Source: Pseudaminobacter sp040045035 (lineage in GTDB: Bacteria; Pseudomonadota; Alphaproteobacteria; Rhizobiales; Rhizobiaceae). Taken from it: DNA of 64,000 nucleotides. Below are positions 37,394-45,375 of this stretch, piece after piece (the first letter of the stretch is position 1; each line of letters starts with the position of its first letter). The notes below the pieces were generated by a model that had not been told where the DNA came from, did not search any database, and was given only the letters and a program-made list of their open reading frames with translations. The translations under genes were made by a program, and so were the position numbers. The stretch spans positions 124,001 to 188,000 of the forward strand of contig NZ_JBDZDS010000006.1 in assembly GCF_040045035.1 (NCBI RefSeq), in the 5' to 3' direction.

Positions 37394-37885
37394 CTACCCG
37401 ATGCGTTTCTCGCAGTTGTATATGGCCAGGCCGGATGCATGCACGGCCTTGCCTGCCTCTCCATCGAGGACGGCAAAGCCGCTGGCCTTGTAGAAGGCCA
37501 CAGCCCGATGATTGTCGACGACGACCTCGAGACGCAGCCTCTCGGCCCCCGGAAAAGACTCCTCGATCTCCGACAAGAGCGCTGTGCCGATGCCGGAGCG
37601 CTGGAATGCCGGCCGCACATAGAGGCGCTTGAGCGTGACGGTCTTTCCGTCCTCGCTCGCCGTGGCATAGGCGACGCCGCCGAGCGTCTTGCCGTCATCG
37701 GCGACGAGAAACTCCGAACGCGGCTGAGCCAGATTGGCTTTCAGCAACGGGATCGAGTGCCACTCGTCGGTGATCTCGGTTACCCGTCGCTCGCCATAGA
37801 TGTCGTCATAGGTCGCGTGCCATGTCTCGACCAGCAGCGCACGGATAGCCGCCAGGTCGCGTTCGCTCGCGGAACGGACAAACAT
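37394..37885 (-). CDS. GNAT family N-acetyltransferase
   Basis: The 163-residue protein begins MFVRSASERDLAAI. The acetyl-CoA loop PAFQRSGIGTALL is near residue 100, and NHRAVAFYKASGF follows. Similarity to the adjacent GNAT is only at the family level, so they are not recent duplicates. It starts two bases after the gatB stop, implying translational coupling. Confidence 0.9.
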   Translation of the reverse strand: MFVRSASERDLAAIRALLVETWHATYDDIYGERRVTEITDEWHSIPLLKANLAQPRSEFLVADDGKTLGGVAYATASEDGKTVTLKRLYVRPAFQRSGIGTALLSEIEESFPGAERLRLEVVVDNHRAVAFYKASGFAVLDGEAGKAVHASGLAIYNCEKRIG

Positions 37886-37887
37886 CG

Positions 37888-39390
37888 TTACTCGACGATC
37901 TCGAGCTTGGCCTTGACCAGTTCGTTGACCGCCTGCGGATTGGCCTTGCCGCCGGTGGCCTTCATGACCTGGCCGACGAACCAGCCGGCCATGCTGGGCT
38001 TGGCGCGCGCCTGCTCGGCCTTGTCAGGATTGGCGGCGATCACGTCGTCGACGGCCTTCTCGATGGCGCCGGTGTCGGTGACCTGCTTCATGCCGCGGCT
38101 CTCGACGAGCTCGCGCGGGTTCCCGCCCTCGTTCCAGACGATCTCGAACAGGTCCTTGGCGATCTTGCCGGAAATGGTGCCTTCCTTGATCAGGTCGATG
38201 ACAACACCCAGCTGGTCGGGCGAAACCGGCGCATTTTCAATGGACTTACCGGCCTTGTTCAAAGCGCCCAGCAGGTCGTTGATGACCCAGTTGGCCGCCG
38301 CCTTGCCGTCGCGGCCGGCCGCAACCTTCTCGAAATAGTCGGCAACGGCCTTTTCGGAGACGAGGATGGAGGCGTCGTAGGTCGAAAGGCCGATCGCGTC
38401 GATCAGGCGCTGCTTCTTGTCGTCCGGAAGCTCCGGCAGATCCTTCGCCAGCGCGTCGACATAAGCCTGGTCGAACTCCAGCGGCAGCAGGTCCGGATCG
38501 GGGAAATAACGGTAGTCGTGCGCCTCTTCCTTCGAGCGCATGGAGCGCGTTTCGCCCTTGTTGGGGTCGAACAGGCGCGTTTCCTGATCGATCGAACCGC
38601 CATCCTCAAGAATCGCGATCTGTCGGCGTGCCTCGTATTCGATGGCCTGGCCGACGAAGCGGATCGAGTTGACGTTCTTGATCTCGCAGCGCGTGCCGAA
38701 AGGCTCGCCCGGGCGCCGCACCGAAACGTTGACGTCGGCGCGCATGGAGCCCTCGTCCATGTTGCCGTCGCAGGTGCCGAGATAGCGCACGATGGTGCGC
38801 AGCTTGGTCAGATAGGCTTTGGCCTCGTCGGACGAGCGCAGGTCGGGCTTCGACACTATCTCCATCAGCGCCACGCCGGAGCGATTGAGGTCGACATAGG
38901 ACATGGTCGGGTGCTGGTCGTGCATCGACTTGCCGGCGTCCTGCTCCAGATGCAGCCGCTCGATGCCGACCTCGATGTCCTCGAACTCGCCCTTCTTGTC
39001 CGGGCCGACCGAGACGATCACGATACCCTCGCCGACGATCGGCTGCTTGAACTGCGAAATCTGGTAGCCCTGCGGGAGGTCCGGGTAAAAATAGTTCTTC
39101 CGGTCGAAGACGGACTTGAGGTTGATCTGGGCCTTGAGGCCGAGGCCGGTGCGGATCGCCTGCTTGACGCACTCCTCGTTGATGACCGGCAGCATGCCGG
39201 GCATCGCCGCGTCGACGAGGCTGACATTGGCGTTGGGGGCCGCGCCGAACGAGGTCGAAGCGCCGGAGAACAGCTTGGCGTTCGACGTCACCTGCGCATG
39301 AACTTCCATGCCGATAATCACTTCCCAATCGCCGGTTGCGCCGGGGATCAGGCGTTTCGGGTCTGGCGTGCGGGTGTCGATGATGGTCAT
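37888..39390 (-). CDS. gatB: Aspartyl/glutamyl-tRNA amidotransferase subunit B
   Basis: GatB is the kinase/transamidase subunit of GatCAB, which converts Glu-tRNA(Gln) and Asp-tRNA(Asn) to the amidated forms. The 500-residue protein has GMEVHAQV near residue 27, SNAKLFSG, DLPQGYQISQ, and the C-terminal YqeY-like tail (GWFVGQVMKATGG). gatA and gatC are not adjacent in this window, which is common in rhizobia. Confidence 0.97.
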   Translation of the reverse strand: MTIIDTRTPDPKRLIPGATGDWEVIIGMEVHAQVTSNAKLFSGASTSFGAAPNANVSLVDAAMPGMLPVINEECVKQAIRTGLGLKAQINLKSVFDRKNYFYPDLPQGYQISQFKQPIVGEGIVIVSVGPDKKGEFEDIEVGIERLHLEQDAGKSMHDQHPTMSYVDLNRSGVALMEIVSKPDLRSSDEAKAYLTKLRTIVRYLGTCDGNMDEGSMRADVNVSVRRPGEPFGTRCEIKNVNSIRFVGQAIEYEARRQIAILEDGGSIDQETRLFDPNKGETRSMRSKEEAHDYRYFPDPDLLPLEFDQAYVDALAKDLPELPDDKKQRLIDAIGLSTYDASILVSEKAVADYFEKVAAGRDGKAAANWVINDLLGALNKAGKSIENAPVSPDQLGVVIDLIKEGTISGKIAKDLFEIVWNEGGNPRELVESRGMKQVTDTGAIEKAVDDVIAANPDKAEQARAKPSMAGWFVGQVMKATGGKANPQAVNELVKAKLEIVE

Positions 39391-39530
39391 GTCCGGCCTG
39401 TCGTCGTTATCGATGAGCCAGGATACGTTTCATATCCTGTCGCGTACAAATCGTTATCCGCTTCGCTAGTGCAAACCGGGCTGCGAGACAAGCACAAAGC
39501 CCGTGCTGGCACTGCGCGGATGATCACGCT

Positions 39531-39701
39531 ATAGGATCCGCGTCCTATGGAGCTTTGATGTCTAAATACTCTGAGTCCCGGTGAGGCCCTGACCTTCTCA
39601 CGAAGGCAGGGCGAGAAAACCTAAGCAGCCTCGCGCCGCACCTGTTGCAGGCGCGACCATCTGTATTGGCCGCAAGGCCAGGTTTTCCGGGATTTTCCGA
39701 G
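39531..39701 (+). promoter_or_regulatory. Structured leader of the yjhX-family gene
   Basis: This leader contains, in order, a palindrome ATAGGA-N6-TCCTAT (39531-39548) and an 8-codon reading frame (39558-39584). Stem-loop 1 follows at 39586-39612 (GCCCTG..CCTTC/GAAGG..CAGGGC), then stem-loop 2 at 39631-39656 (TCGCGCC-GCA/TGC-GGCGCGA) and a small TGGCC-GCAA-GGCCA loop (39667-39680). GAAAACCT (39615-39622) can pair with AGGTTTTC (39680-39687), closing loops 2 and 3 into one domain next to the yjhX start. The arrangement looks like translation-coupled control. Function is inferred. Confidence 0.55.
39558..39584 (+). CDS. Possible leader peptide MSKYSESR
   Basis: The eight-codon frame (MSKYSESR, stop TGA) has GGAG five bases before its ATG, a stronger ribosome-binding site than that of the gene it precedes. 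Its stop codon lies one base before stem-loop 1, so a ribosome pausing at its end would cover the 5' arm. A still shorter frame, MEL, ends overlapping its ATG. Such short frames also arise by chance; expression is not shown. Confidence 0.4.
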   Translation: MSKYSESR

Positions 39702-39959
39702 ATGAACATTTCGCGCAACGAACAGCGCATCCTCCATCTGCTTGCGCAAGGCGGGCGTATCGAACTCGAAAAGGACGAAAACAAGCGGATCGAACAGATA
39801 TGGTGCCTTACCCGTGAGGGTTGGGCTTACACCGACTTCGATCTCAAGATGTTTCGCAAGCTGAAGCGGAAAAGGGCCATCGCTTCTTCCAATGGCGGCC
39901 CCTATCGCATCACTCGCCACGGGCTGCAGTTGGTCCGCGCCGAGCAGAACAACAGATAA
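39702..39959 (+). CDS. YjhX family protein (putative toxin / topoisomerase I inhibitor family)
   Basis: The 85-residue protein matches the YjhX (DUF2084) pattern: MNISRNEQRILHLLAQGG at the start, CLTREGW, KMFRKLKRKRAI and NGGPYRITRHGLQLVRAEQ. In E. coli YjhX (TopAI) inhibits topoisomerase I and is neutralised by the GNAT-like YjhQ encoded next to it. No yjhQ-like gene adjoins this copy; the nearest GNATs are beyond gatB on the other strand. The ATG at 39702 fits the family start; an in-frame codon at 39645 would add 19 unrelated residues. The ribosome-binding site is weak. Confidence 0.85.
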   Translation: MNISRNEQRILHLLAQGGRIELEKDENKRIEQIWCLTREGWAYTDFDLKMFRKLKRKRAIASSNGGPYRITRHGLQLVRAEQNNR

Positions 39960-39976
39960 GATATGATACTGGTTTC

Positions 39977-39999
39977 GCCGGCCCGGCTTTCGGGTCGGC
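39977..39999 (+). terminator. Stem-loop after the yjhX-family gene
   Basis: GCCGGCCCG and CGGGTCGGC can pair across GCTTT 17 bases after the stop. The convergent CBS gene ends just beyond, and there is no T-run, so it is only a possible terminator. Confidence 0.35.
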
Positions 40000-40014
40000 G
40001 GACGCCTTTCGGCA

Positions 40015-40446
40015 TCAGGCCGTGGCTATGTATGCCTTGATTTCCTCGGCCTCGCGCTCTGCGTCCTCGATCCGGCGCTTGACCACGTCGCCGATGGAGA
40101 CGATGCCGTCGAGGCGACCGTCCTTTTCGACCGGCAGGTGGCGGAAGCGACCCTTCGTCATGATCTCCATGATCTCGTGGACCGTATGATTCTCGTTGCA
40201 GATGTTGACCTTCGGGGTCATCACCATCCGCACGGCCTGGTCGAGCGCCGCAGCGCCCTCCCTGGCAAGAACGCGCACGATATCGCGCTCGGACAGGATG
40301 CCGACGATCTGCTGGTCGCCATTGGTGATGACGAGCGCACCGACCCGGTGCTCGGCCAGGAGCTTGATGGCATCCGCCAGCTTCTCGTTGGGACCGGCCG
40401 TAAAGACATTGTGGCCCTTCGCTTCGAGAATTGCCTTCACCGTCAT
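40015..40446 (-). CDS. CBS domain pair protein
   Basis: The 143-residue protein consists of two CBS motifs (about 8-60 and 75-127), with VGALVITNGDQQIVGILSERDIVR and FRHLPVEKDGRLDGIVSIGDVVK. Stand-alone CBS pairs bind adenine nucleotides and modulate partner proteins. GAGGAGG before ATG 40446 settles the start. It follows the rhomboid gene on the same strand after 126 bases. Confidence 0.92.
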   Translation of the reverse strand: MTVKAILEAKGHNVFTAGPNEKLADAIKLLAEHRVGALVITNGDQQIVGILSERDIVRVLAREGAAALDQAVRMVMTPKVNICNENHTVHEIMEIMTKGRFRHLPVEKDGRLDGIVSIGDVVKRRIEDAEREAEEIKAYIATA

Positions 40447-40572
40447 GGCGGCCTCCTCATGCTTGTAGTCCGAAACGGCCCGTAAGAGCCTCGTTTCGCA
40501 AGCGTCATCGTGCGCCGCAAGGCCGATCATTTCAAGCCCGAAGCATGGCCGGAGGCCCGACAACCTCACTCC

Positions 40573-41307
40573 CTAAGCCGCTGTCGAATACCCCCTGCGG
40601 TCAAAGAACTGGATGCCAAAGAAGCCTAGGAAAAAGCCGCCGACATGGGCCTCCCAGGCGATGCGGTCCGAGACGCCCGGCGCGAAGCCGACTATGCCGG
40701 TGACGAAGTTGATCACCATCCAGACGATCAGGAACGTCATGACCGTGCGCGAGCGGAAAACCATGGACACAGGCAATGGCGCGCCCGAAAAGGCCGCCTG
40801 CCCCGACGACCGGTCGATGAGGAATCCGAAGCGGGCCGCAGCCCCCATCATGCCCGCGATCGCCCCGGAAGCGCCGATCAGCGGCGACGGGTCATTCATG
40901 TGGAGGCTGTAGTGCAGGCCGGCCGCAGCCGCACCCGACACCGCCCAGAATAGGGCAAAGCGCGCGGCACCCAACCGGTTTGCGAGCGGCGAGCCGAAGG
41001 CCGCCAGCCAGACCATATTGACAAACAGATGCGTGAAGCTGCCGTGCAGGAAGGTATAGGTGAACGGGCTGGTGAATGCCCAGATATCGAGGGCGTATTG
41101 CCCGGAATAGCGAACCGGGATGAAGGCCGCGCGCACCAGCAACGCGAAATCCTGCTCCGGCGTCAGCACGTAGACCCGCAGCAGATGGACGCCCACGCAC
41201 AGGCCGATCGCCAGCAGCACGATGCCTGGCATGTTGAAAACCGGTTCACGGCGCGAGGGTGGAACTCCCTGCTCGTGATCACGTGGTTGGGGATGCGTGT
41301 TGGTCAT
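40573..41307 (-). CDS. Rhomboid family intramembrane serine protease
   Basis: The 244-residue polytopic protein has the rhomboid catalytic dyad: Ser147 in GASG and His221 in EAHVGGF. HGSFTHLFVNMVW (88-100) gives the conserved His and Asn of the oxyanion region. About six membrane helices are seen after a soluble N-terminus (1-25). Substrates are unknown. The start at 41307 (MTNTHPQPRD) is preferred over an upstream in-frame codon. Confidence 0.93.
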   Translation of the reverse strand: MTNTHPQPRDHEQGVPPSRREPVFNMPGIVLLAIGLCVGVHLLRVYVLTPEQDFALLVRAAFIPVRYSGQYALDIWAFTSPFTYTFLHGSFTHLFVNMVWLAAFGSPLANRLGAARFALFWAVSGAAAAGLHYSLHMNDPSPLIGASGAIAGMMGAAARFGFLIDRSSGQAAFSGAPLPVSMVFRSRTVMTFLIVWMVINFVTGIVGFAPGVSDRIAWEAHVGGFFLGFFGIQFFDRRGYSTAA

Positions 41308-41508
41308 GCGGGGTTCCACCTTTGGATCATGCACCGCCTTACCGCAACAAACGCGAATCATAAAGAAAAGCCATCCAGGGTTTCCCCGGGACGCCTGGTC
41401 GAGTTCCCCTGCTCTCCCAAAAGCCTTTGACTGAAGTGCCGGCGATCGCCACCCGGGCGAGCGCTAAGAAGTGATTTCAGCGTGCCATAGCGCCGCCGGC
41501 CACGCAAC

Positions 41509-41558
41509 GTAACCAATCGTTAACCTTAACGGATCCGGACGGTTAACAAACCGATAAC
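41509..41558 (+). promoter_or_regulatory. Two CtrA-like boxes upstream of the PAS gene
   Basis: Box 1 is GTAA-N7-TTAAC (41509-41524) and box 2 is TTAA-N7-ATAAC (41543-41558), each with one mismatch to the CtrA consensus TTAA-N7-TTAAC. They lie 105-155 bases before the PAS gene, in the 355-base spacer shared with the divergent rhomboid gene. The rest of that spacer shows no gene. Confidence 0.45.
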
Positions 41559-41662
41559 CAGACTGGCACGGACCATGCTTCGCCACGCATGTAGACGGCC
41601 GAACAACGCCTTTCTGTTCGCCGGTGGGACACTCGACGACTGATCGCGCGGAGCGGAGCAGC

Positions 41663-42298
41663 ATGAAACAAGACGGATCGATCGACCTGTTCCATTATTG
41701 GAACCGACTGCGCAATGGGCGTGCGGCCCCGAAGCGGACCGAGGTCGAGCCGGCCGACATCAAGGGCCTGCTTGCCGACACCTTCATCCTCGAAAGGGAT
41801 ACGCGCGGAGAAGCCGTCTTCCGCCTGGCGGGAACCCGCCTTTGCGCAACCTACGGACGCGAACTCAAGGGGTTCTCTTTTCCGTCGCTCTGGCGCGACA
41901 AGGACCAGCGGCTGGTCGCCCGCCTCGCCCACGGCGTCTTCCACGCCAAATCCGTCGTCGTCGTCAATTTCGACGGCCTCTCCTCCAACGAGCGCGCCAA
42001 CCCGTTCGAACTCCTGCTTCTGCCGCTCGACGGCGGCACCGAAAGTCCGCGCGCGCTCGGCATCGTCAGCCCCTGCCAGAAGCCATTCTGGCTGGGCGCC
42101 GACCCGATCGTCGACGCGATGATCGACGCGGTTCGCGTCATCGATCCGGACCGCGAACCGATGTTCCTGAAAAACCGCCCCTCGGTCACCGTACCGTCCC
42201 TCGCTCCGAGCGATCAGGCGCTGTCCGATTCGATCAAGATGCTGGGAGCCCGCCGCATCCGCCATCTGGTGGTGCTGAAGGGCGGCCTCGAGGACTAG
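41663..42298 (+). CDS. PAS domain protein (PAS_5 family)
   Basis: The 211-residue single-domain protein resembles the PAS_5 group: LFHYWNRLRNGRAAPKRTEVEPADIKGLLADTFIL at the start (residues about 7-40), then FRLAGTRLCATYGRELKG. It lacks an output domain, so it probably senses or relays through a partner. GGAGCAGC before ATG 41663 fixes the start. It sits just ahead of a PilZ gene on the same strand, and both have CtrA-like boxes. Confidence 0.85.
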   Translation: MKQDGSIDLFHYWNRLRNGRAAPKRTEVEPADIKGLLADTFILERDTRGEAVFRLAGTRLCATYGRELKGFSFPSLWRDKDQRLVARLAHGVFHAKSVVVVNFDGLSSNERANPFELLLLPLDGGTESPRALGIVSPCQKPFWLGADPIVDAMIDAVRVIDPDREPMFLKNRPSVTVPSLAPSDQALSDSIKMLGARRIRHLVVLKGGLED

Positions 42299-42338
42299 CC
42301 AACCGGAAATCCTCGTCCATTCAAGCGTTTACCGGTCG

Positions 42339-42354
42339 TTAATCCGCGATTTAC
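42339..42354 (+). promoter_or_regulatory. CtrA-like box upstream of the PilZ gene
   Basis: TTAA-N7-TTTAC has one mismatch to TTAA-N7-TTAAC, 68 bases before the PilZ start. This places it in a sensible promoter position. Confidence 0.45.
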
Positions 42355-42421
42355 GCCTTTGTTAACCCATGTGGCGATAGTGTTGCACAAAACGATCGCG
42401 CAGAAGCGCGAGGTCTTTTGT

Positions 42422-43045
42422 ATGCAGCAGAGGCAGCCAATGAGGTCAGCGGCGATCAACCACGCGCCGTCAACGGTGGAGAAGCGCAACTTCCAGCGCG
42501 TCCGCGTCAACATCTATGGCCGCTACATGCTGGAGGATCGCACCGAGCATCCTTGCCAGGTCATGGACATGTCGCCCGGCAATGTCGCGTTGCGCTGCAA
42601 CCAGACCGGCCGCCCCGGCGAAAAGGTGATCGTATATCTCGATCATCTCGGCCGCATCGAAGGCGTCGTCACCCGCACAATGGCCGACGGCTTCGCCATG
42701 ACCATCATCGCCTCGGACCGCAAGCGCGACAAGCTCGCCGCGCAGTTGACGTGGCTGGCCAACAAGCATGAGCTCGACCTGCCGGAGGATCGGCGCCACG
42801 AACGCGTCGCCCCGCGCAAGGCCATCAGCACATTACAGCTCGCCGACGGGCGCCAATATGCCTGCCGCATCATCGACCTCTCGCTCTCGGGCGCGGCGGT
42901 CGAGCTCGACGTCAAGCCCGCGCTCGGCGTCCAGGTCATTCTCGGCACGATGCGCGGCCAGGTGGTGCGCCACTTCGAGGACGGCATCGCGATCGAGTTC
43001 GCGGTGGTCCAGCGACCCGAAACCCTCGACGCCGAATTCAACTGA
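42422..43045 (+). CDS. Double PilZ domain protein
   Basis: The 207-residue protein has two PilZ-like modules. The first (about 20-105) has KRNFQRVRVNIYGRYM and DMSPGNVALRC; the second (about 120-200) has DRRHERVAPRKAI and DLSLSGAAVEL. The RxxxR and D/NxSxxG elements that bind cyclic di-GMP are better kept in the second. PilZ proteins couple c-di-GMP to motility, adhesion or polysaccharide synthesis. I chose ATG 42422, preceded by GAGG; codons upstream are possible. Confidence 0.88.
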   Translation: MQQRQPMRSAAINHAPSTVEKRNFQRVRVNIYGRYMLEDRTEHPCQVMDMSPGNVALRCNQTGRPGEKVIVYLDHLGRIEGVVTRTMADGFAMTIIASDRKRDKLAAQLTWLANKHELDLPEDRRHERVAPRKAISTLQLADGRQYACRIIDLSLSGAAVELDVKPALGVQVILGTMRGQVVRHFEDGIAIEFAVVQRPETLDAEFN

Positions 43046-43078
43046 GCCGCTACGGATCCGGCCCGAGCCGATATGGCG

Positions 43079-43555
43079 CTATTGCGTGGCTTGAGCGGCC
43101 GCGGACAAAAGCTGCGCGGGAATTGGCTTGGACGGGCTCTCCGTGTCCCAGGCTTGCGATACGATCTGCCACGCCCCCTCATTCCTGACCAGGAGCATCA
43201 TCTCCACGTTGCGGGTCGGCTGCGCGCCTCCTTCGAACTGCTCGCAAACCGCGACCGCCACGGCGACATTGCCGAAAACGCAGATGTCGCAATGCAGCAA
43301 TGCTTCGCGAAATCTCCTCAGCGTCGTTTCCGACAGCCTCTTCATCCGCTCCAGGAACGCGCTCACCGTCTGGCTCTTCGCCGGGCGGGCTCCCGGATAG
43401 AGCAAGGCAGATGGAAAGAAGTCGACTGCGAAAGCATCCCAATCGGCAGGCGATCCTTCGCTCCAGTTCAGGCTCCCGAACTGCCGCGCGATCACAGCCC
43501 TGATGGCCAGCTTGTCGTCTGCATAGGCATCGGTTCCATGGACGTCAGTCTTCAT
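43079..43555 (-). CDS. SnoaL-like / nuclear transport factor 2-like protein
   Basis: The 158-residue protein begins MKTDVHGTDAYADDKLAIRAV and fits the NTF2-like fold used by many small lyases, isomerases and orphan proteins. Family-type segments are DWDAFAVDFFPSALLYPG and VEMMLLVRNEGAWQIVSQAWD. No reaction can be assigned. A strong AAGGAGGAG ribosome-binding site selects ATG 43555. It converges on the PilZ gene. Confidence 0.8.
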   Translation of the reverse strand: MKTDVHGTDAYADDKLAIRAVIARQFGSLNWSEGSPADWDAFAVDFFPSALLYPGARPAKSQTVSAFLERMKRLSETTLRRFREALLHCDICVFGNVAVAVAVCEQFEGGAQPTRNVEMMLLVRNEGAWQIVSQAWDTESPSKPIPAQLLSAAAQATQ

Positions 43556-43735
43556 GGCGCACTCCTCCTTGCTTCCAATCCCCCTCGCCCCGCCAATCCA
43601 CATCCGCCGACAATAGCGGAGGCGCAAGCCACCTGAAGTCCGCGCCCGAACTGGCGTGCGCACAATACGCCCGAGCCCACCCACGGACAATTGCCGACGG
43701 CACCCGCAACCCAACCGTGCTTTTCGCAGCCGCAT

Positions 43736-43902
43736 TCGCTAAAATTCTAATCAAATTTTAGAACGATTTTATTTTCATTTTATTCTTATTCAATTCGAAT
43801 ATTGATCTAATACCATCGCATTTTTACTCAAGATGTACTTCCACTTTTTGCGTGGAATAAATCCGCCTCTGTCAATGTGGCCTCAAACGGGGATGTGCCA
43901 CA
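43736..43902 (+). promoter_or_regulatory. AT-rich upstream region of the BTLCP gene
   Basis: In sharp contrast to its surroundings, 43736-43860 is strongly AT-rich, with runs such as TTTTATTTTCATTTTATTC. It includes an inverted repeat CTAAAATT-N7-AATTTTAG (43739-43761). No reading frame of note is present. It is the likely promoter and perhaps a binding site for an AT-recognising protein. I cannot name -35/-10 boxes with confidence. Confidence 0.5.
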
Positions 43903-44511
43903 ATGACAAGAACAAAGAGACTCGCACTGGTTGCGGCGGCGCTGCTGGGACTGAGCGGATTGGTTGGGCAGGCAAGTGCAGGCGAACGCTTCATGCATGT
44001 CGGCGGACGCACCACGCAGCCGATCGGGCACTATGATTTCTGCCAGCGCCTGCCGCAGGAATGCAACCAGCGCACCCCCGAGCATGCGCCGATCGAGCTC
44101 ACCCGCAAGCTGTGGGCGACGATCGTGGCGGTGAACAACACGGTCAACACCGAAGTCCAGCCGCTCACCGACATGGAAAACTATGGCCAGGAGGAATACT
44201 GGGCCTACCCCGACAACGGCGCTGGCGACTGCGAGGACTATGCGCTGGAAAAGCGCCGCCGCCTGATGGCGCTCGGCATGCCGGCCGGCGACCTGCTGAT
44301 GACGGTGGTCCGCCAGCACAACGGCGACGGCCACGCCGTACTGACGGTGCGCACCAGCCTCGGCGAGTTCATTCTCGACAATCTCGAGCCGCGCGTGCTC
44401 GCCTGGACCGAGACGGACTACACCTATCTGAAGCGCCAGTCGGAGCGGAACTCCGGCATCTGGATGCAGATCAACGACGGCCGCGCCGACGCGGTGGCGA
44501 GCGTGCGCTGA
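43903..44511 (+). CDS. Bacterial transglutaminase-like cysteine proteinase (BTLCP; LapG-type family)
   Basis: The 202-residue exported protein has a signal peptide (about 1-26, GQASAG) and a papain-like triad: Cys110 in GAGDCEDYAL, His144 in GDGHAVL and Asp159 in ILDNLEP. Members of this family include LapG, the periplasmic protease that releases biofilm adhesins and is controlled by a c-di-GMP receptor (LapD). No LapD or large adhesin gene is in the window. A PilZ gene lies about 850 bases upstream. Tandem terminators follow. Confidence 0.92.
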   Translation: MTRTKRLALVAAALLGLSGLVGQASAGERFMHVGGRTTQPIGHYDFCQRLPQECNQRTPEHAPIELTRKLWATIVAVNNTVNTEVQPLTDMENYGQEEYWAYPDNGAGDCEDYALEKRRRLMALGMPAGDLLMTVVRQHNGDGHAVLTVRTSLGEFILDNLEPRVLAWTETDYTYLKRQSERNSGIWMQINDGRADAVASVR

Positions 44512-44556
44512 CGAGCGAGACGAAGGGAAACCCGGTCGAGTCCCCACCTTCCCCAC

Positions 44557-44611
44557 CCCGAAAGATCGGGTTTTTTTCAGCCGACCCTCCCCAGGGTCGG
44601 CTCCTTTTTTT
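44557..44611 (+). terminator. Two tandem Rho-independent terminators
   Basis: The first is CCCG-AAAGAT-CGGG followed by TTTTTTT (44557-44577). The second is AGCCGACCCT-CCCC-AGGGTCGGCT followed by CC and TTTTTTT (44579-44611). Both act on the BTLCP transcript. Confidence 0.93.
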
Positions 44612-44633
44612 CGCGGGGCGGTCTCGGCGCTGC

Positions 44634-45173
44634 CTAGACCTCTTCCAGCCCCGCCTTGAACCGCCCGGCATTTTCGACGTAGTGCGCCGCCGAGTGACGC
44701 AATCCCTCGACCGCCTTGTCATCCAGCGTCCGGACCACACTCGCAGGTGAGCCGACGATCAGCGAATTGTCCGGAAACTCCTTGCCTTCGGTCACCAGCG
44801 CTCCCGCGCCGACAAGACAGTTCCTGCCGATCCTGGCCCCGTTGAGCACGATCGCCCCCATGCCGATCAGGCTGTTGTCGCCAATGCTGCAGCCATGAAG
44901 CATCGCCCGATGACCGATGGTGCAGCCGCGCCCGATGGTCAGCGGGAAACCGGGATCGGTATGCATGACCGTGTGTTCCTGAACGTTGGTGCCCGCGCCG
45001 ATGTCGATCTGATCGTTGTCGCCTCGGATCACCACGCCGAACCAGATACCGACATCGCGACCGATCCGCACATTGCCGATCACCGTCGCATTCGGCGCGA
45101 TCCAGCTGCTGTGCCCGTCCTCGAATTCGGGCTTCGTTCCGTCGATCGTGTAAAGAGGCAATTTTTTCTCCAA
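44634..45173 (-). CDS. Gamma carbonic anhydrase family protein (left-handed beta-helix)
   Basis: The 179-residue hexapeptide-repeat protein keeps the probable zinc histidines in NVQEHTVMHTD and TIGHRAMLHG. The family includes carbonic anhydrases and many related proteins of uncertain activity. It begins at a TTG (MEKKLPLYTIDG) with no convincing ribosome-binding site, so the true start may be slightly different. It converges on the BTLCP terminators. Confidence 0.9.
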   Translation of the reverse strand: MEKKLPLYTIDGTKPEFEDGHSSWIAPNATVIGNVRIGRDVGIWFGVVIRGDNDQIDIGAGTNVQEHTVMHTDPGFPLTIGRGCTIGHRAMLHGCSIGDNSLIGMGAIVLNGARIGRNCLVGAGALVTEGKEFPDNSLIVGSPASVVRTLDDKAVEGLRHSAAHYVENAGRFKAGLEEV

Positions 45174-45375
45174 GGCATGATTGCACGCAGACGTGGCAGC
45201 CTAGCGGCACAGCCGGATAAGTCGCAAGACGGCACGCAAATTCTGTCAGCACAGCCGGATATTTACCTGCCATTTACCATGAAATCGCAAAGTCGCTGAT
45301 GTCAGCAGCCCGCTCGGCGATGGCACCGTCTCCGCCCGAACGATCGGCGGGACGCCGTCGGCCAGGAGATCCGCG

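Noticed and set aside
39531..39548. Palindrome as the operator of a toxin-antitoxin pair
   Set aside because: No antitoxin gene is adjacent, so an autoregulatory operator cannot be supported; it is reported only as part of the leader.
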